Source of the DNA: Chitinophagales bacterium
GTDB taxonomy: Bacteria; Bacteroidota; Bacteroidia; Chitinophagales; UBA8649
DNA length: 64,000 bases
Reading direction: 5' to 3'
NCBI GenBank assembly: GCA_020635995.1
Contig: JACJYS010000002.1
Coordinates: 62,001 to 126,000, forward strand
Shown here: one piece after another, positions 45,472 through 54,321 of the stretch
How positions within the stretch are numbered: the first letter of the stretch is position 1
Layout of the letters: every line of letters starts with the position of its first letter
Program-made: the position numbers and the translations under genes
The notes under the pieces: model-generated
Told to the model about the DNA's origin: nothing
Seen by the model: only the letters and a program-made list of their open reading frames with translations
Databases searched by the model: none

Positions 45472-45505
45472 CAAATATAATAGAATTGAGGATAAAATTT
45501 AACAA
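45472..45505 (-). promoter_or_regulatory. Promoter of the T9SS cargo gene
   Basis: On the minus strand: TTG (45505-45503), 23-base spacer, TATATTTG (45479-45472), about 20 bases before the chosen ATG. Confidence 0.6.
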
Positions 45506-45525
45506 TTAGTTAATTTTTTCCTCGT

Positions 45526-45560
45526 TTGAGTTAATTTTTTTTAAAAAAATGATAAATTTG
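45526..45560 (+). promoter_or_regulatory. Promoter of the thioredoxin-fold T9SS cargo gene
   Basis: TAAATTTG (45553-45560) with TTG at 24 bases' spacing (45526-45528) or TTA at 19 (45531-45533). It is back to back with the promoter at 45472-45505. Confidence 0.55.
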
Positions 45561-45581
45561 GCAACACAAAAAATAAAACTG

Positions 45582-47069
45582 ATGAAAAAAATTTACCTAA
45601 TTCTAATTGTTTTTTTAACAATTTCTTTTGCAAAAACTAATGCTGCTACAGGAACAATAGACCTTTCGGGCAGGATATTAGTTGACATTAATGGCGATAC
45701 CTTTGATTTGGAACAAATACAAAGTGAAGGATATACCATAATATTTGATTTTTGGGCTACATGGTGTGGTCCATGCCTAGCTTCAACTCCATCATTAGAT
45801 GAAATATGGCAAGCTCATGGTCCCGGTGGAGATAAAACTTTTATGGTATTTTCAATAGAAATAGACAACTCTACTACTAATGAACAGGCTATAATTAATC
45901 AGTATAACATAAACAATCCTGTATTTTTAGGAGAAAATAATCAAACTGTCAGAGCCAGCCATTTTGCTTATGGAGGTTCTATCCCTTATTTTGTCGTAGT
46001 TTGTCCTGACGGAGCATGGGAAGATAATGAAGGAGCTGTATTTAGCCCAAATACACTATTAAACAAAGCTGTTTGCTTTGATGATGACGCTAAAGTGAAT
46101 AGTTCAAAAGAAGGAAGTAATTGTCCAAGTAGTTCTTGGTTGCCTGAATTAACTTTAAAAAATGTTGGAAGAACTACATTAACTGCTGCTTCTGTTGAAA
46201 TAATGGTAGATGGAGATGTACACGAAATAGTAGATTGGAACGGAACAATGCAGTCTGGAGGACAAGAAGTTTTAACTGGAACAGTACCTGTAGAATATAA
46301 AGGAGTTGGAATACAAGATATTAGTTATAATATCATTTCAGTTAACTCTGGTATAGATGGAAATGTTAAAAACGATACTTTAAGAAGAACTAAAAGCTTT
46401 AATATTTCAAGTACATTAGACATTAGTTTAGAATTAATTATTGATGACTACCCAGAAGAAATGGGATATGAAGTTACCACTTTAAATAGTGCTATTGTTT
46501 CATCTGCTTCTGCCGGCACATACAATAATGCTAACTCAAACCCTGTTATTGATATTACTTTACCTACAGTTGAAGAATGTTACAAAGTAAAATTGACAGA
46601 CTCTTATGGCGATGGTTCGGGTGGATTTATAGTAAAAGATAGTAGTGGTACCGAGTTAATTATGAATACTGAATCATTTACTACTGAATTAGAAAGTGAG
46701 TTATACACTAGCTTTGATACTGACGGAGACGGGTATGTTGATGTAGTTGAAGATTTGAATGGTTCCGATAAAAATGACGAAACAAGTACTCCTTTAACTA
46801 TAATGAGTATTTTAGATGTAGATAATGTTTCAGCATTTAATGTATATCCTAACCCTGCCAATACATCCTTTAATGTAGCGTTAGAATTAGTAAATGATAA
46901 GAATGCTACCATAACAATAACAGATTTATTAGGAAGAGAAATTACACGCAAAGATGTAATAGATGCAACTACTGTATTTAATACTAAAACATTAAATAGT
47001 GGAATTTACTTTGTTAACGTTTTATCTGAAGGCAAGGTAATTGCTAATTCTAAATTAATTATTAAATAA
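45582..47069 (+). CDS. Thioredoxin-fold protein with T9SS type A sorting domain
   Basis: The start at 45582 gives a signal peptide (cleavage near TNA-A); an upstream ATG at 45549 lies in the promoter. Of 495 residues, about 25-165 form a TlpA-like thioredoxin domain with the redox pair Cys62 and Cys65 in A-T-W-C-G-P-C, and a cis-Pro in S-I-P-Y-F. A beta-sandwich resembling CARDB (about 175-270), a D-S-Y-G-D-G-S-G-G segment and a Ca-binding type D-T-D-G-D-G-Y motif follow. The last about 75 residues are a type A domain (V-Y-P-N-P-A-N-T and S-G-I-Y-F-V-N). It would be an exported thiol-active protein. Confidence 0.87.
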   Translation: MKKIYLILIVFLTISFAKTNAATGTIDLSGRILVDINGDTFDLEQIQSEGYTIIFDFWATWCGPCLASTPSLDEIWQAHGPGGDKTFMVFSIEIDNSTTNEQAIINQYNINNPVFLGENNQTVRASHFAYGGSIPYFVVVCPDGAWEDNEGAVFSPNTLLNKAVCFDDDAKVNSSKEGSNCPSSSWLPELTLKNVGRTTLTAASVEIMVDGDVHEIVDWNGTMQSGGQEVLTGTVPVEYKGVGIQDISYNIISVNSGIDGNVKNDTLRRTKSFNISSTLDISLELIIDDYPEEMGYEVTTLNSAIVSSASAGTYNNANSNPVIDITLPTVEECYKVKLTDSYGDGSGGFIVKDSSGTELIMNTESFTTELESELYTSFDTDGDGYVDVVEDLNGSDKNDETSTPLTIMSILDVDNVSAFNVYPNPANTSFNVALELVNDKNATITITDLLGREITRKDVIDATTVFNTKTLNSGIYFVNVLSEGKVIANSKLIIK

Positions 47070-47091
47070 CCACCTCCTCACAATTTTAAAA

Positions 47092-47120
47092 AAAAGGCTA
47101 CCGCACGGTAGCCTTTTTTT
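47092..47120 (+). terminator. Terminator after the thioredoxin-fold gene
   Basis: GGCTACCG-CA-CGGTAGCC, perfect 8-bp arms with A-run before and T7 after. Confidence 0.9.
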
Positions 47121-47213
47121 ATGTCCTATATTTCATACAGCTGTTTATAACAAATACTAAGCTTACTTTTTTATGGTTAATAATATTGTCAATTTAGTAG
47201 ATTAATTAAAATT

Positions 47214-49673
47214 ATGGCAAAAAAGGTAAAGAATACAAAAAGTACAAGCAAAACAGTCTTTTATAAAAATCCTAAGTTTCAAAAAGTATTGGGACTTGTG
47301 CTTATTCTGTTTGCTTTTTTACTTTTTGTTTCATTTCTATCTCACATTTTTACAGCCAATGCCGATGAAGTATTGGTAGAAGAAACCATTATTGACGATT
47401 TTGGCAATGAAACAACTATAGTAAACGAAAAAAATGCCTTAGGCAAATTAGGCGTTATTCTATCCAACTTTTTTGTGAAAAATATGTTTGGTATTCCCGC
47501 ATTTTTCATCACATTTTTATTGACAGTTTATGGTGCTAATTTGTTGTTTAGCGTAAAACAATTTAAATGGAAAAAAATAACCTACCACAGTGTTTTTTTA
47601 ATGTTCTATTTATCCGCATTATTTGAATTTGTTAGAGCCATTTTATTCCCCAACAGCTTTTTTCACCCCGGTGGATATGTGGGCTACTACTTAGCCGGAG
47701 CTAAAGGTTGGCTGGTAAATAATTTAAAATTTATTGGAACAGCAGCCGTTTTGTTGGTGTTTGGCTTATCATATTTAGTCATAACTTTTGATATAAGTTT
47801 TGATAAAATTCTCCTACTTTTTAAATCAAAAAAGAAAAAAGGAAATGCTACTTCAAATAATTTAGAGGAAGAAGGCGATGTGCCTATTTCTATGAATGAA
47901 AGTATTTTTGAGAAAGATAAAATTGATAGTCAGACTACCAATATTGATGAATTTTTAGATGATGACGATAATTTTGATGATGAAGAAGACGAAGAAGGCT
48001 CTGTAGATTTTGTAATTAAAGAAAAAGATGAAGAAGGGTTTGAAAAAGTAAATAAAGAAATTTATGACACCAATAACCAAACTAATGACACCGATGAAGA
48101 TTTAGAATTAGACATAGAAGAAGCTGTAGAAGAAGAAGCGGTGCTGAGCGATAACGATAATGTAAAAAGCACCAACTACGACCCCACTTTAGATTTAAGC
48201 AACTACAATTACCCACCACTTTCTATTTTAGAAAATCATGGTGGCGATAAAGTAAACATAGACAAAGAAGAACTTGAAAACAATAAAGACCAAATTGTAG
48301 AAACTTTAAGAAATTATAAAATTGAAATATCTAAAATAAAAGCCACTGTAGGTCCTACAGTTACGCTTTACGAAATTATACCTGCACCGGGCATCAGAAT
48401 TTCTAAAATTAAAAACTTAGAAGATGATATAGCTTTAAGTTTAGCCGCTTTAGGTATTAGAATTATAGCTCCCATACCCGGCAAAGGAACTATAGGTATA
48501 GAAGTGCCAAATGCCAATAAAGAGGTGGTTTCTATAAAATCAATTTTATCGTCAGAAAAGTTTAAAAACACTAAGTTTGATTTACCTATTGCCTTAGGAA
48601 AAAATATAGCCAACGAAATTTTTATTACCGACCTTACCAAAATGCCCCACTTACTTATGGCGGGTGCCACGGGGCAAGGTAAATCTGTAGGTATAAATGC
48701 TATTTTGGTTTCATTACTGTATAAAAAACATCCTTCGCAACTAAAATTTGTGCTGGTTGACCCTAAAAAAGTGGAGCTATCCATATACAATGCCATTGAA
48801 AAACACTTTTTAGCCATACTTCCGGGCGAAGAAGAAGCCATTATTACTGATGTGCAAAAAGTGGTGGCTACGCTTAATGCTTTGTGTATAGAAATGGACG
48901 ACCGCTACAACTTACTAAAGGATGCCAAAGCAAGAAACCTAAAAGAGTATAACGAAAAATTTATAAAGCGAAAGCTTAATCCTAATAACGGACACAAATT
49001 TTTGCCATACATTGTATTAGTTATAGATGAATTTGCCGATTTAATAATGACCGCAGGCAAAGAAGTTGAAACGCCTATTGCTCGTTTGGCTCAGTTGGCA
49101 CGTGCCATAGGTATTCATTTAATTTTAGCTACACAAAGACCATCTGTAAACATTATAACGGGAGTTATTAAAGCCAATTTCCCTGCCCGAATTTCGTTTA
49201 AAGTTTCTTCTAAAATAGACTCAAGAACTATTTTAGATACGGGAGGAGCAGACCAGTTAATAGGTCGTGGAGATATGTTGTTTTCGCAGGGGAGCGAATT
49301 GGTGCGTTTGCAATGTGCTTTTATAGATACTCCGGAAGTAGAGGAATTAGTAAACTTTATAAGCAGTCAGCAGGGCTACCCAAGAGTTTTTGAGCTACCA
49401 GAATATATAGACCCCAACGCTAACGATGGCGGAGGCGGAAATTACTCTGATGATGAAAGAGATGAACTATTTGAAGAAGCAGCTCGTTTAATAGTTGATA
49501 ATCAAGTGGGTAGCACTTCTATGATTCAAAGAAAATTAAAACTGGGATATAACCGAGCAGGACGAATTATGGATCAATTAGAAGATGCCGGAATTGTAGG
49601 GCCAAATTTAGGAAGTAAACCAAGAGATGTTTATTGTAAAACTCAAACAGAATTGGAACAATATTTGAGTTAG
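47214..49673 (+). CDS. ftsK: DNA translocase FtsK
   Basis: This 819-residue protein has N-terminal membrane helices (about 25-205) and a very acidic linker (about 220-310, many Asp/Glu). The motor follows, with Walker A G-A-T-G-Q-G-K-S-V-G (about 484-493) and Walker B L-V-I-D-E-F-A-D-L. A C-terminal winged-helix gamma domain (about 750-815) has Q-R-K-L-K-L-G-Y-N-R-A-G-R-I-M-D-Q-L-E. FtsK moves chromosome ends at the division septum and activates dimer resolution. Length is typical of the phylum. The lolA-like gene follows 41 bases later, as is common here. Confidence 0.96.
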   Translation: MAKKVKNTKSTSKTVFYKNPKFQKVLGLVLILFAFLLFVSFLSHIFTANADEVLVEETIIDDFGNETTIVNEKNALGKLGVILSNFFVKNMFGIPAFFITFLLTVYGANLLFSVKQFKWKKITYHSVFLMFYLSALFEFVRAILFPNSFFHPGGYVGYYLAGAKGWLVNNLKFIGTAAVLLVFGLSYLVITFDISFDKILLLFKSKKKKGNATSNNLEEEGDVPISMNESIFEKDKIDSQTTNIDEFLDDDDNFDDEEDEEGSVDFVIKEKDEEGFEKVNKEIYDTNNQTNDTDEDLELDIEEAVEEEAVLSDNDNVKSTNYDPTLDLSNYNYPPLSILENHGGDKVNIDKEELENNKDQIVETLRNYKIEISKIKATVGPTVTLYEIIPAPGIRISKIKNLEDDIALSLAALGIRIIAPIPGKGTIGIEVPNANKEVVSIKSILSSEKFKNTKFDLPIALGKNIANEIFITDLTKMPHLLMAGATGQGKSVGINAILVSLLYKKHPSQLKFVLVDPKKVELSIYNAIEKHFLAILPGEEEAIITDVQKVVATLNALCIEMDDRYNLLKDAKARNLKEYNEKFIKRKLNPNNGHKFLPYIVLVIDEFADLIMTAGKEVETPIARLAQLARAIGIHLILATQRPSVNIITGVIKANFPARISFKVSSKIDSRTILDTGGADQLIGRGDMLFSQGSELVRLQCAFIDTPEVEELVNFISSQQGYPRVFELPEYIDPNANDGGGGNYSDDERDELFEEAARLIVDNQVGSTSMIQRKLKLGYNRAGRIMDQLEDAGIVGPNLGSKPRDVYCKTQTELEQYLS

Positions 49674-49714
49674 CTAATATCAAAGTTAGAATTGGGTTTT
49701 ATTAATTGCGTTTT

Positions 49715-50368
49715 ATGAAAAAATTGTTTAGTATTTTATTTCTTGTTTTGGGGCTTAGCACAATGGCTCAAGATAGTAATGTTGTAGATCCTGAAGCGGA
49801 TAAAATTTTAAGTGAATTATCGGCTAAATACAAAAATTATAAGTCTGCCGAAATGAATGTGGCTTTAACCATAGATTTACCGGATGTTGACGATAATCAA
49901 GTAATGGATGTAAAAGTTTGGATAAAAGGCGATAAATTTAAAATAGAGCTTAAAGATCAAGTTTTTATTTCTGACAATAAGACACTTTGGAACTACATGA
50001 AAGAGTACAATGAAGTGCAAATAAATAATTATGAAGAAAGTGATGCTATTTTTTCTCCCTCTGTAATATTTAATCTTTATAAAGCAGATTATATATATAG
50101 AATGAAAGAAAACTATAAAAACAGTGCCGGTGCTTTAATAAAAGTAATAGAATTAGCTCCTATTAATAAAGACCAAAATTTCTTTAAAATAGATTTAGCC
50201 GTAGATAGCAAAAACAGTATAGTAGAAGCCAAAATATACGAACGTTCCGGCACACGATATATCTATAAAATAAACGGCATAAAACCTAACGTAGAACTTT
50301 CTGATAGCTTTTTTACTTTTGACCCCTCTAAGTATAAGGATATAGAAGTGATAGATGCAAGGTTTTAA
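49715..50368 (+). CDS. lolA: LolA-like outer-membrane lipoprotein carrier
   Basis: The start at the ATG at 49715 gives a signal peptide (M-K-K-L-F-S-I-L-F-L-V-L-G-L then cleavage before Gln). The 217 residues fit the LolA half-barrel: D-P-E-A-D-K-I-L-S-E-L-S-A-K-Y near the N-terminus, V-W-I-K-G-D-K-F-K-I-E, and D-N-K-T-L-W-N-Y in the centre. LolA shuttles lipoproteins across the periplasm. Position after ftsK matches the arrangement in E. coli and many Bacteroidota. Its stop overlaps that of the convergent membrane-protein gene by 4 bases. Confidence 0.85.
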   Translation: MKKLFSILFLVLGLSTMAQDSNVVDPEADKILSELSAKYKNYKSAEMNVALTIDLPDVDDNQVMDVKVWIKGDKFKIELKDQVFISDNKTLWNYMKEYNEVQINNYEESDAIFSPSVIFNLYKADYIYRMKENYKNSAGALIKVIELAPINKDQNFFKIDLAVDSKNSIVEAKIYERSGTRYIYKINGIKPNVELSDSFFTFDPSKYKDIEVIDARF

Positions 50369-51999
50369 AATTTAACGTCTTTCCATTTTCCTTTGCTGTA
50401 ATATATTACTGCTTCATCAGTTTTTAAAGGATTTTTAAAATATACATCAAAAGCCAAACCGTCATTAGAAACTTCGGTATAATAATCTTGACTACTAAAT
50501 GACGTAGCTCCATTGTGATGTTTCCAAAACCAAGTACCCCAATCGCCTATTTCAATATGCAAGTGTGTAGGGCTAAGTACATTTAATTTTATAGAATCTT
50601 CTATTTTGTTTACATTCATTTCATAAATCAATTCCGTTTTTTCTCTTACATCAATTCCTTTTTCAAGAAACAAAGACAAAGTATATTCAGAAAAATTGTC
50701 TTCCATAGAAGTAAACATACGCACGCCATTTACATTTTCCGGCTGAACTAAAATGTAAATTTTTGATTTATCTTGCCATCTAAAATCATTCATTAAATTA
50801 TGGGTAATTTCTCCGGAAAGCTCATAATCTTTAATATTTATTGTACAAATTAACACTGTTGCCACAGCAAAAATAGCTATACAAATACGAGCAATAGTTA
50901 TAGGAAAAACCTTATAAATTATTAATACTAAAAAGCCATAAATAAAAATAGAAGCTAAATAGCCATATCTGTCATTGCCTCCCTGTCCCATTAGTATAAA
51001 ATAGAGATTTAAAACAGGCAATAATAATATTACACTTAAACCGGAAACTAAAACTAAGTTTTTGACAAAAGATTTTTTTATTAAATCTTTCCAAATAATA
51101 AACAAAGTTATTGCCACAAAAAAACCAATGAATACGTAATAATAACTATAAACAAAATTGTAAGCTTTAGTTTTATAAGTAAAATTCCAAGAGTCAAAAA
51201 AAGTTATATATCCACTTACAAAACCAAATAAATTGGCAATAATTTGTGCTAAATCAAAATGGGTATGAACATCTGCTCCATAATGCCCAATAAATGAACC
51301 TATAACTGCTTTATGTAAAAACAAAAAAGCTATTAAAACAACAAAATATACAATGGGCGTTTTAAAAGTGTTAAACTTAAGTTTAAAATTATTTTGAATT
51401 AGATAAATAAAAACAATAGATATAGGAACAACATAAGCTATTTCTAAACTAAACAAAGCTAAAACAAAGAATAGTATAGAAAAAATTAGGCTTTTATTGC
51501 TTTTGACAGCTTCATATTTTAAATAAAACCTTAAACAAGAAAAAATAAACAAACCACTAAGTAAATAATGAATAGTAACTTTAGAGACCACTACATCTGT
51601 AGCAAGTGGACTTATTAAAAACAATAAAGAAGCAAAAAAAGCAATTTCCTTTTTGCCGTTTTTTGAATTATTTAATAGGCTTTTTATCAGTAAATATCCT
51701 TGCACCGCAACTAAAGCATGAAGTACAGCAAACAAAGCATACCAAAGTTTTCCATTAAACCCAAAAAGTTTATACAGCGTATAAAAAGTAACTTGCTCCA
51801 CCTGATGAAGACCGGGATAACCAAAACATTTTAAAGCATCTATAACACTTCCTTGCTCGTATTTTAAAGCCCAGCCGTTAAAATCAAATACCAAGCCGGC
51901 ATTGTAGGTATTTTTATATAGAAATAAAGTTATTAAAGCATAAACAAAGAACAATACCATAGCTGTATTATTTGAAATAGTCTTTTTTATGCTATCCAT
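50365..51999 (-). CDS. Polytopic membrane protein of unknown function
   Basis: This 544-residue protein has about ten to eleven hydrophobic helices (about 12 to 400) and a soluble C-terminal part of about 140 residues. The layout, with an acidic first loop and helices followed by an external domain, resembles GT-C glycosyltransferases of the dolichyl-phosphate-sugar type. I see no convincing catalytic motif, so this is only a guess from shape. It begins 12 bases after the acyl-CoA carboxylase stop on the same strand and may be co-transcribed with it. Confidence 0.75.
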   Translation of the reverse strand: MDSIKKTISNNTAMVLFFVYALITLFLYKNTYNAGLVFDFNGWALKYEQGSVIDALKCFGYPGLHQVEQVTFYTLYKLFGFNGKLWYALFAVLHALVAVQGYLLIKSLLNNSKNGKKEIAFFASLLFLISPLATDVVVSKVTIHYLLSGLFIFSCLRFYLKYEAVKSNKSLIFSILFFVLALFSLEIAYVVPISIVFIYLIQNNFKLKFNTFKTPIVYFVVLIAFLFLHKAVIGSFIGHYGADVHTHFDLAQIIANLFGFVSGYITFFDSWNFTYKTKAYNFVYSYYYVFIGFFVAITLFIIWKDLIKKSFVKNLVLVSGLSVILLLPVLNLYFILMGQGGNDRYGYLASIFIYGFLVLIIYKVFPITIARICIAIFAVATVLICTINIKDYELSGEITHNLMNDFRWQDKSKIYILVQPENVNGVRMFTSMEDNFSEYTLSLFLEKGIDVREKTELIYEMNVNKIEDSIKLNVLSPTHLHIEIGDWGTWFWKHHNGATSFSSQDYYTEVSNDGLAFDVYFKNPLKTDEAVIYYSKGKWKDVKF

Positions 52000-52011
52000 T
52001 TCATTATAAAT

Positions 52012-53556
52012 TTACAATGGAATATTTCCGTGTTTTTTTCGTGGCAGGTTATCTACCTTGTTTTCAAGCATTTTAAAACCCTTAATTAATTTTTTTCGGG
52101 TAGAACTTGGTACTATTACTTCATCTACAAAACCTCTGGCAGCGGCAAGGTAAGGATTAGCAAATTTTTCGGTATATTCATCCGTTTTTTCTTGCAGTTT
52201 AGCTTCTTTATCATCTGCTTCAGCTATTTCTTTTCTAAAAATAATTTCCGAAGCTCCTTTAGCTCCCATTACAGCTATTTCGGCACTTGGCCAAGCAAAA
52301 TTCAAATCGGCACCTATGTGTTTACTATTCATTACGTCATAAGCTCCGCCATAAGCTTTTCGGGTTATTACCGTAACTTTTGGAACAGTAGCCTCAGCAA
52401 AAGCGTACAGCAATTTTGCCCCGTTAGTAATTATGCCATGCCACTCTTGGTCGGTGCCGGGCAAAAAACCGGGAACATCAACTAAAGTTAAAATAGGTAT
52501 GTTAAAGCTATCGCAAAAACGGACAAAACGAGCTCCTTTTTTGCTGGATTCTATATCTAAAACTCCTGCTAAAACCGCTGGCTGATTAGCCACTATGCCC
52601 ACACTTCTTCCTCCCAGCAAAGCAAAACCGACTACTATATTTTCAGCATAATTTTGATGTACTTCTAAAAAAGAATTTTCATCTGCTATTTCCTTTATTA
52701 CCTCACGCATATCGTAAGGTTGCTGAGCACTTTCGGGAATAATACTGTTCAATTTTTCTCGCACTTCATTTCCTGTATTTTCATAAGGATAAACCGGTGC
52801 ATTATCCTCACAATTTTGAGGAATATATTTAAGCAAGTTTTTTATGTTTTCAATACATTCTATTTCATTTGCACAAGAAAAATGAGTAACACCACTTTTG
52901 CTACTATGAGCACTTGCTCCGCCTAATTCTTCGCTGGTTACTTCTTCGTGAGTTACGGTTTTAACCACATTTGGCCCGGTAACAAACATATAAGAGGTAT
53001 TTTCTACCATCATAATAAAATCTGTAATAGCAGGCGAATAAACTGCACCACCGGCACAAGGACCCATTATAGCAGAAATTTGTGGTATAACACCGCTGGC
53101 AATAGTATTTCTATAAAAAATATCGGCATATCCGCCTAAAGAAACTACGCCTTCTTGTATTCTGGCTCCACCGCTGTCGTTCAATCCTATAACAGGAGCT
53201 CCATTTTGCATGGCTAAATCTAAAATTTTACATATTTTTTCGGCTTGAGTTTCGCTAAGCGAACCGCCAAAAACTGTAAAATCTTGAGAGAAAACATAAA
53301 CTAATCTGCCATGTATAGTGCCGTAGCCGGTAACCACTCCATCGCCATAATATTTTTGTTTGTCTAAGCCAAAATCTGTAGAACGGTGGGTTACTAACAT
53401 TCCTATTTCTTCAAAACTACCTTCATCTAATAAAAAATGTAAGCGTTCTCTTGCCGTAAGTTTTCCTTTATCGTGTTGACTTTTAATTCTTTTTTCGCCA
53501 CCACCAAGCTTTGCTTTTTCTTGTTTAGACTGTAGCAGTTTTAATTTGTCTTGCAT
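52012..53556 (-). CDS. Acyl-CoA carboxylase beta (carboxyltransferase) subunit, propionyl-CoA type
   Basis: This 514-residue protein spans both crotonase-like halves of the carboxyltransferase. Markers are L-T-A-R-E-R-L (about 34-40), N-D-S-G-G-A-R-I-Q-E-G (about 120-130), G-P-C-A-G-G-A-V-Y-S-P-A for the acyl-CoA site, and D-V-P-G-F-L-P-G-T-D-Q-E and R-K-A-Y-G-G-A-Y in the C-terminal half for carboxybiotin. It matches PccB and methylmalonyl-CoA decarboxylase alpha (MmdA), which are hard to tell apart. No biotin carboxylase or carrier gene is adjacent, so the direction of the reaction is open. Confidence 0.9.
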   Translation of the reverse strand: MQDKLKLLQSKQEKAKLGGGEKRIKSQHDKGKLTARERLHFLLDEGSFEEIGMLVTHRSTDFGLDKQKYYGDGVVTGYGTIHGRLVYVFSQDFTVFGGSLSETQAEKICKILDLAMQNGAPVIGLNDSGGARIQEGVVSLGGYADIFYRNTIASGVIPQISAIMGPCAGGAVYSPAITDFIMMVENTSYMFVTGPNVVKTVTHEEVTSEELGGASAHSSKSGVTHFSCANEIECIENIKNLLKYIPQNCEDNAPVYPYENTGNEVREKLNSIIPESAQQPYDMREVIKEIADENSFLEVHQNYAENIVVGFALLGGRSVGIVANQPAVLAGVLDIESSKKGARFVRFCDSFNIPILTLVDVPGFLPGTDQEWHGIITNGAKLLYAFAEATVPKVTVITRKAYGGAYDVMNSKHIGADLNFAWPSAEIAVMGAKGASEIIFRKEIAEADDKEAKLQEKTDEYTEKFANPYLAAARGFVDEVIVPSSTRKKLIKGFKMLENKVDNLPRKKHGNIPL

Positions 53557-53627
53557 GAAAATAAGTTTAGTTTACAAAAGTAAGAAATTAACTGTATAAA
53601 ATATTGTTGAAAACTTAAAGCGTTCTA

Positions 53628-53660
53628 TTTATAAAAATGGTACGAGAATTGCTACATTTG
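53628..53660 (+). promoter_or_regulatory. Promoter of the DUF2853 gene
   Basis: TTT (53628-53630), 22-base spacer, TACATTTG (53653-53660), about 40 bases before the ATG. Confidence 0.6.
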
Positions 53661-53699
53661 GTAATGTTATTATTTTTATTAAACATAAATTAAACTAAA

Positions 53700-54038
53700 A
53701 TGAGCAAAAGAGACGAAAAAGTAGCTAAATATGCTGAGCAATTAAAAGGTGCTGGCGTAAAAGTTGACATGGATTTATTAACTAAAGTAACTGTAGGCTT
53801 AGGTCCTTCTATTTACAAAGCTGATGCTGAAACAGTATCTGGTACTGACGAAAGCGAATTAGAAACTGTAAAGAAAAATTACTTAATGAAAAAATTAGGT
53901 TTAGCAGACAGCCCAAAATTAGATGCAGGCATAGCTAAAGCTGTTGAAACTTTAGGAAAATCTAACAGAAATAAATACAGAGCTTGTGTATATTACTTGC
54001 TTTGCAAAGAGTTTAAAAAAGAAAGCGTTTACGCTTAA
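53700..54038 (+). CDS. DUF2853 family protein
   Basis: This 112-residue soluble, mostly helical protein matches DUF2853: M-S-K-R-D-E-K-V at the start, L-G-P-S-I-Y-K-A-D-A-E-T-V-S in the middle and N-R-N-K-Y-R-A-C-V-Y-Y-L-L at the end. Function of the family is unknown. A good promoter, a strong terminator and frequent use of common codons (GCT, AAA, GGT) suggest high expression. It is a single-gene unit. Confidence 0.88.
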   Translation: MSKRDEKVAKYAEQLKGAGVKVDMDLLTKVTVGLGPSIYKADAETVSGTDESELETVKKNYLMKKLGLADSPKLDAGIAKAVETLGKSNRNKYRACVYYLLCKEFKKESVYA

Positions 54039-54060
54039 TTTTTTATAACCGTACAAAAAA

Positions 54061-54098
54061 AGAGACTGTCCGAAAAATTTTGGACAGTCTTTTTTTTT
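54061..54098 (+). terminator. Terminator after the DUF2853 gene
   Basis: AGACTGTCC and GGACAGTCT (54063-54071, 54082-54090), followed by a run of eight T. Confidence 0.9.
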
Positions 54099-54115
54099 GC
54101 ATAAAGTCCAATTTA

Positions 54116-54159
54116 TTATACCGATTAGGAATATATAATAGTCCAATATCGGTTACGCC
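54116..54159. repeat. Palindromic intergenic repeat, copy left of the first Fic gene
   Basis: This element, starting TTATACCGATTAGGAATATA, recurs in the same orientation at 55749-55792 on the other side of the Fic gene, with 3 differences over about 46 bases. It folds with CCGAT pairing to ATCGG. The gap 54039-54321 otherwise holds two terminator-like hairpins and no gene. Confidence 0.7.
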
Positions 54160-54285
54160 TTGCCTTTTTCATTTTATTCAATACCTGTTCGTATAAATAT
54201 TAATAGAACTCAGGTTTATACACAATAAAAATTAAAATATGGTATTCTCTAATTTGGTTGAATGGATACGTTTATTTTACATTTA

Positions 54286-54320
54286 TAAAAAATACCGAGA
54301 TTATCGCAAAATCTCTATAT
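54286..54320 (-). terminator. Terminator-like hairpin after the first Fic gene
   Basis: ATACCGAGATT and AATCTCTATAT (two mismatches) with a 7-base loop, and on the minus strand a following T-run. Almost the same palindrome (ATACCGAGATT ... AATCTCGGTAT) recurs upstream of the gene at 55663-55691. Confidence 0.55.
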
Positions 54321-54321
54321 T

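Noticed and set aside
48368..48841. 157-residue open frame antisense to ftsK
   Set aside because: It lies wholly inside the conserved motor region of ftsK and has no recognisable domain. It is a shadow frame.
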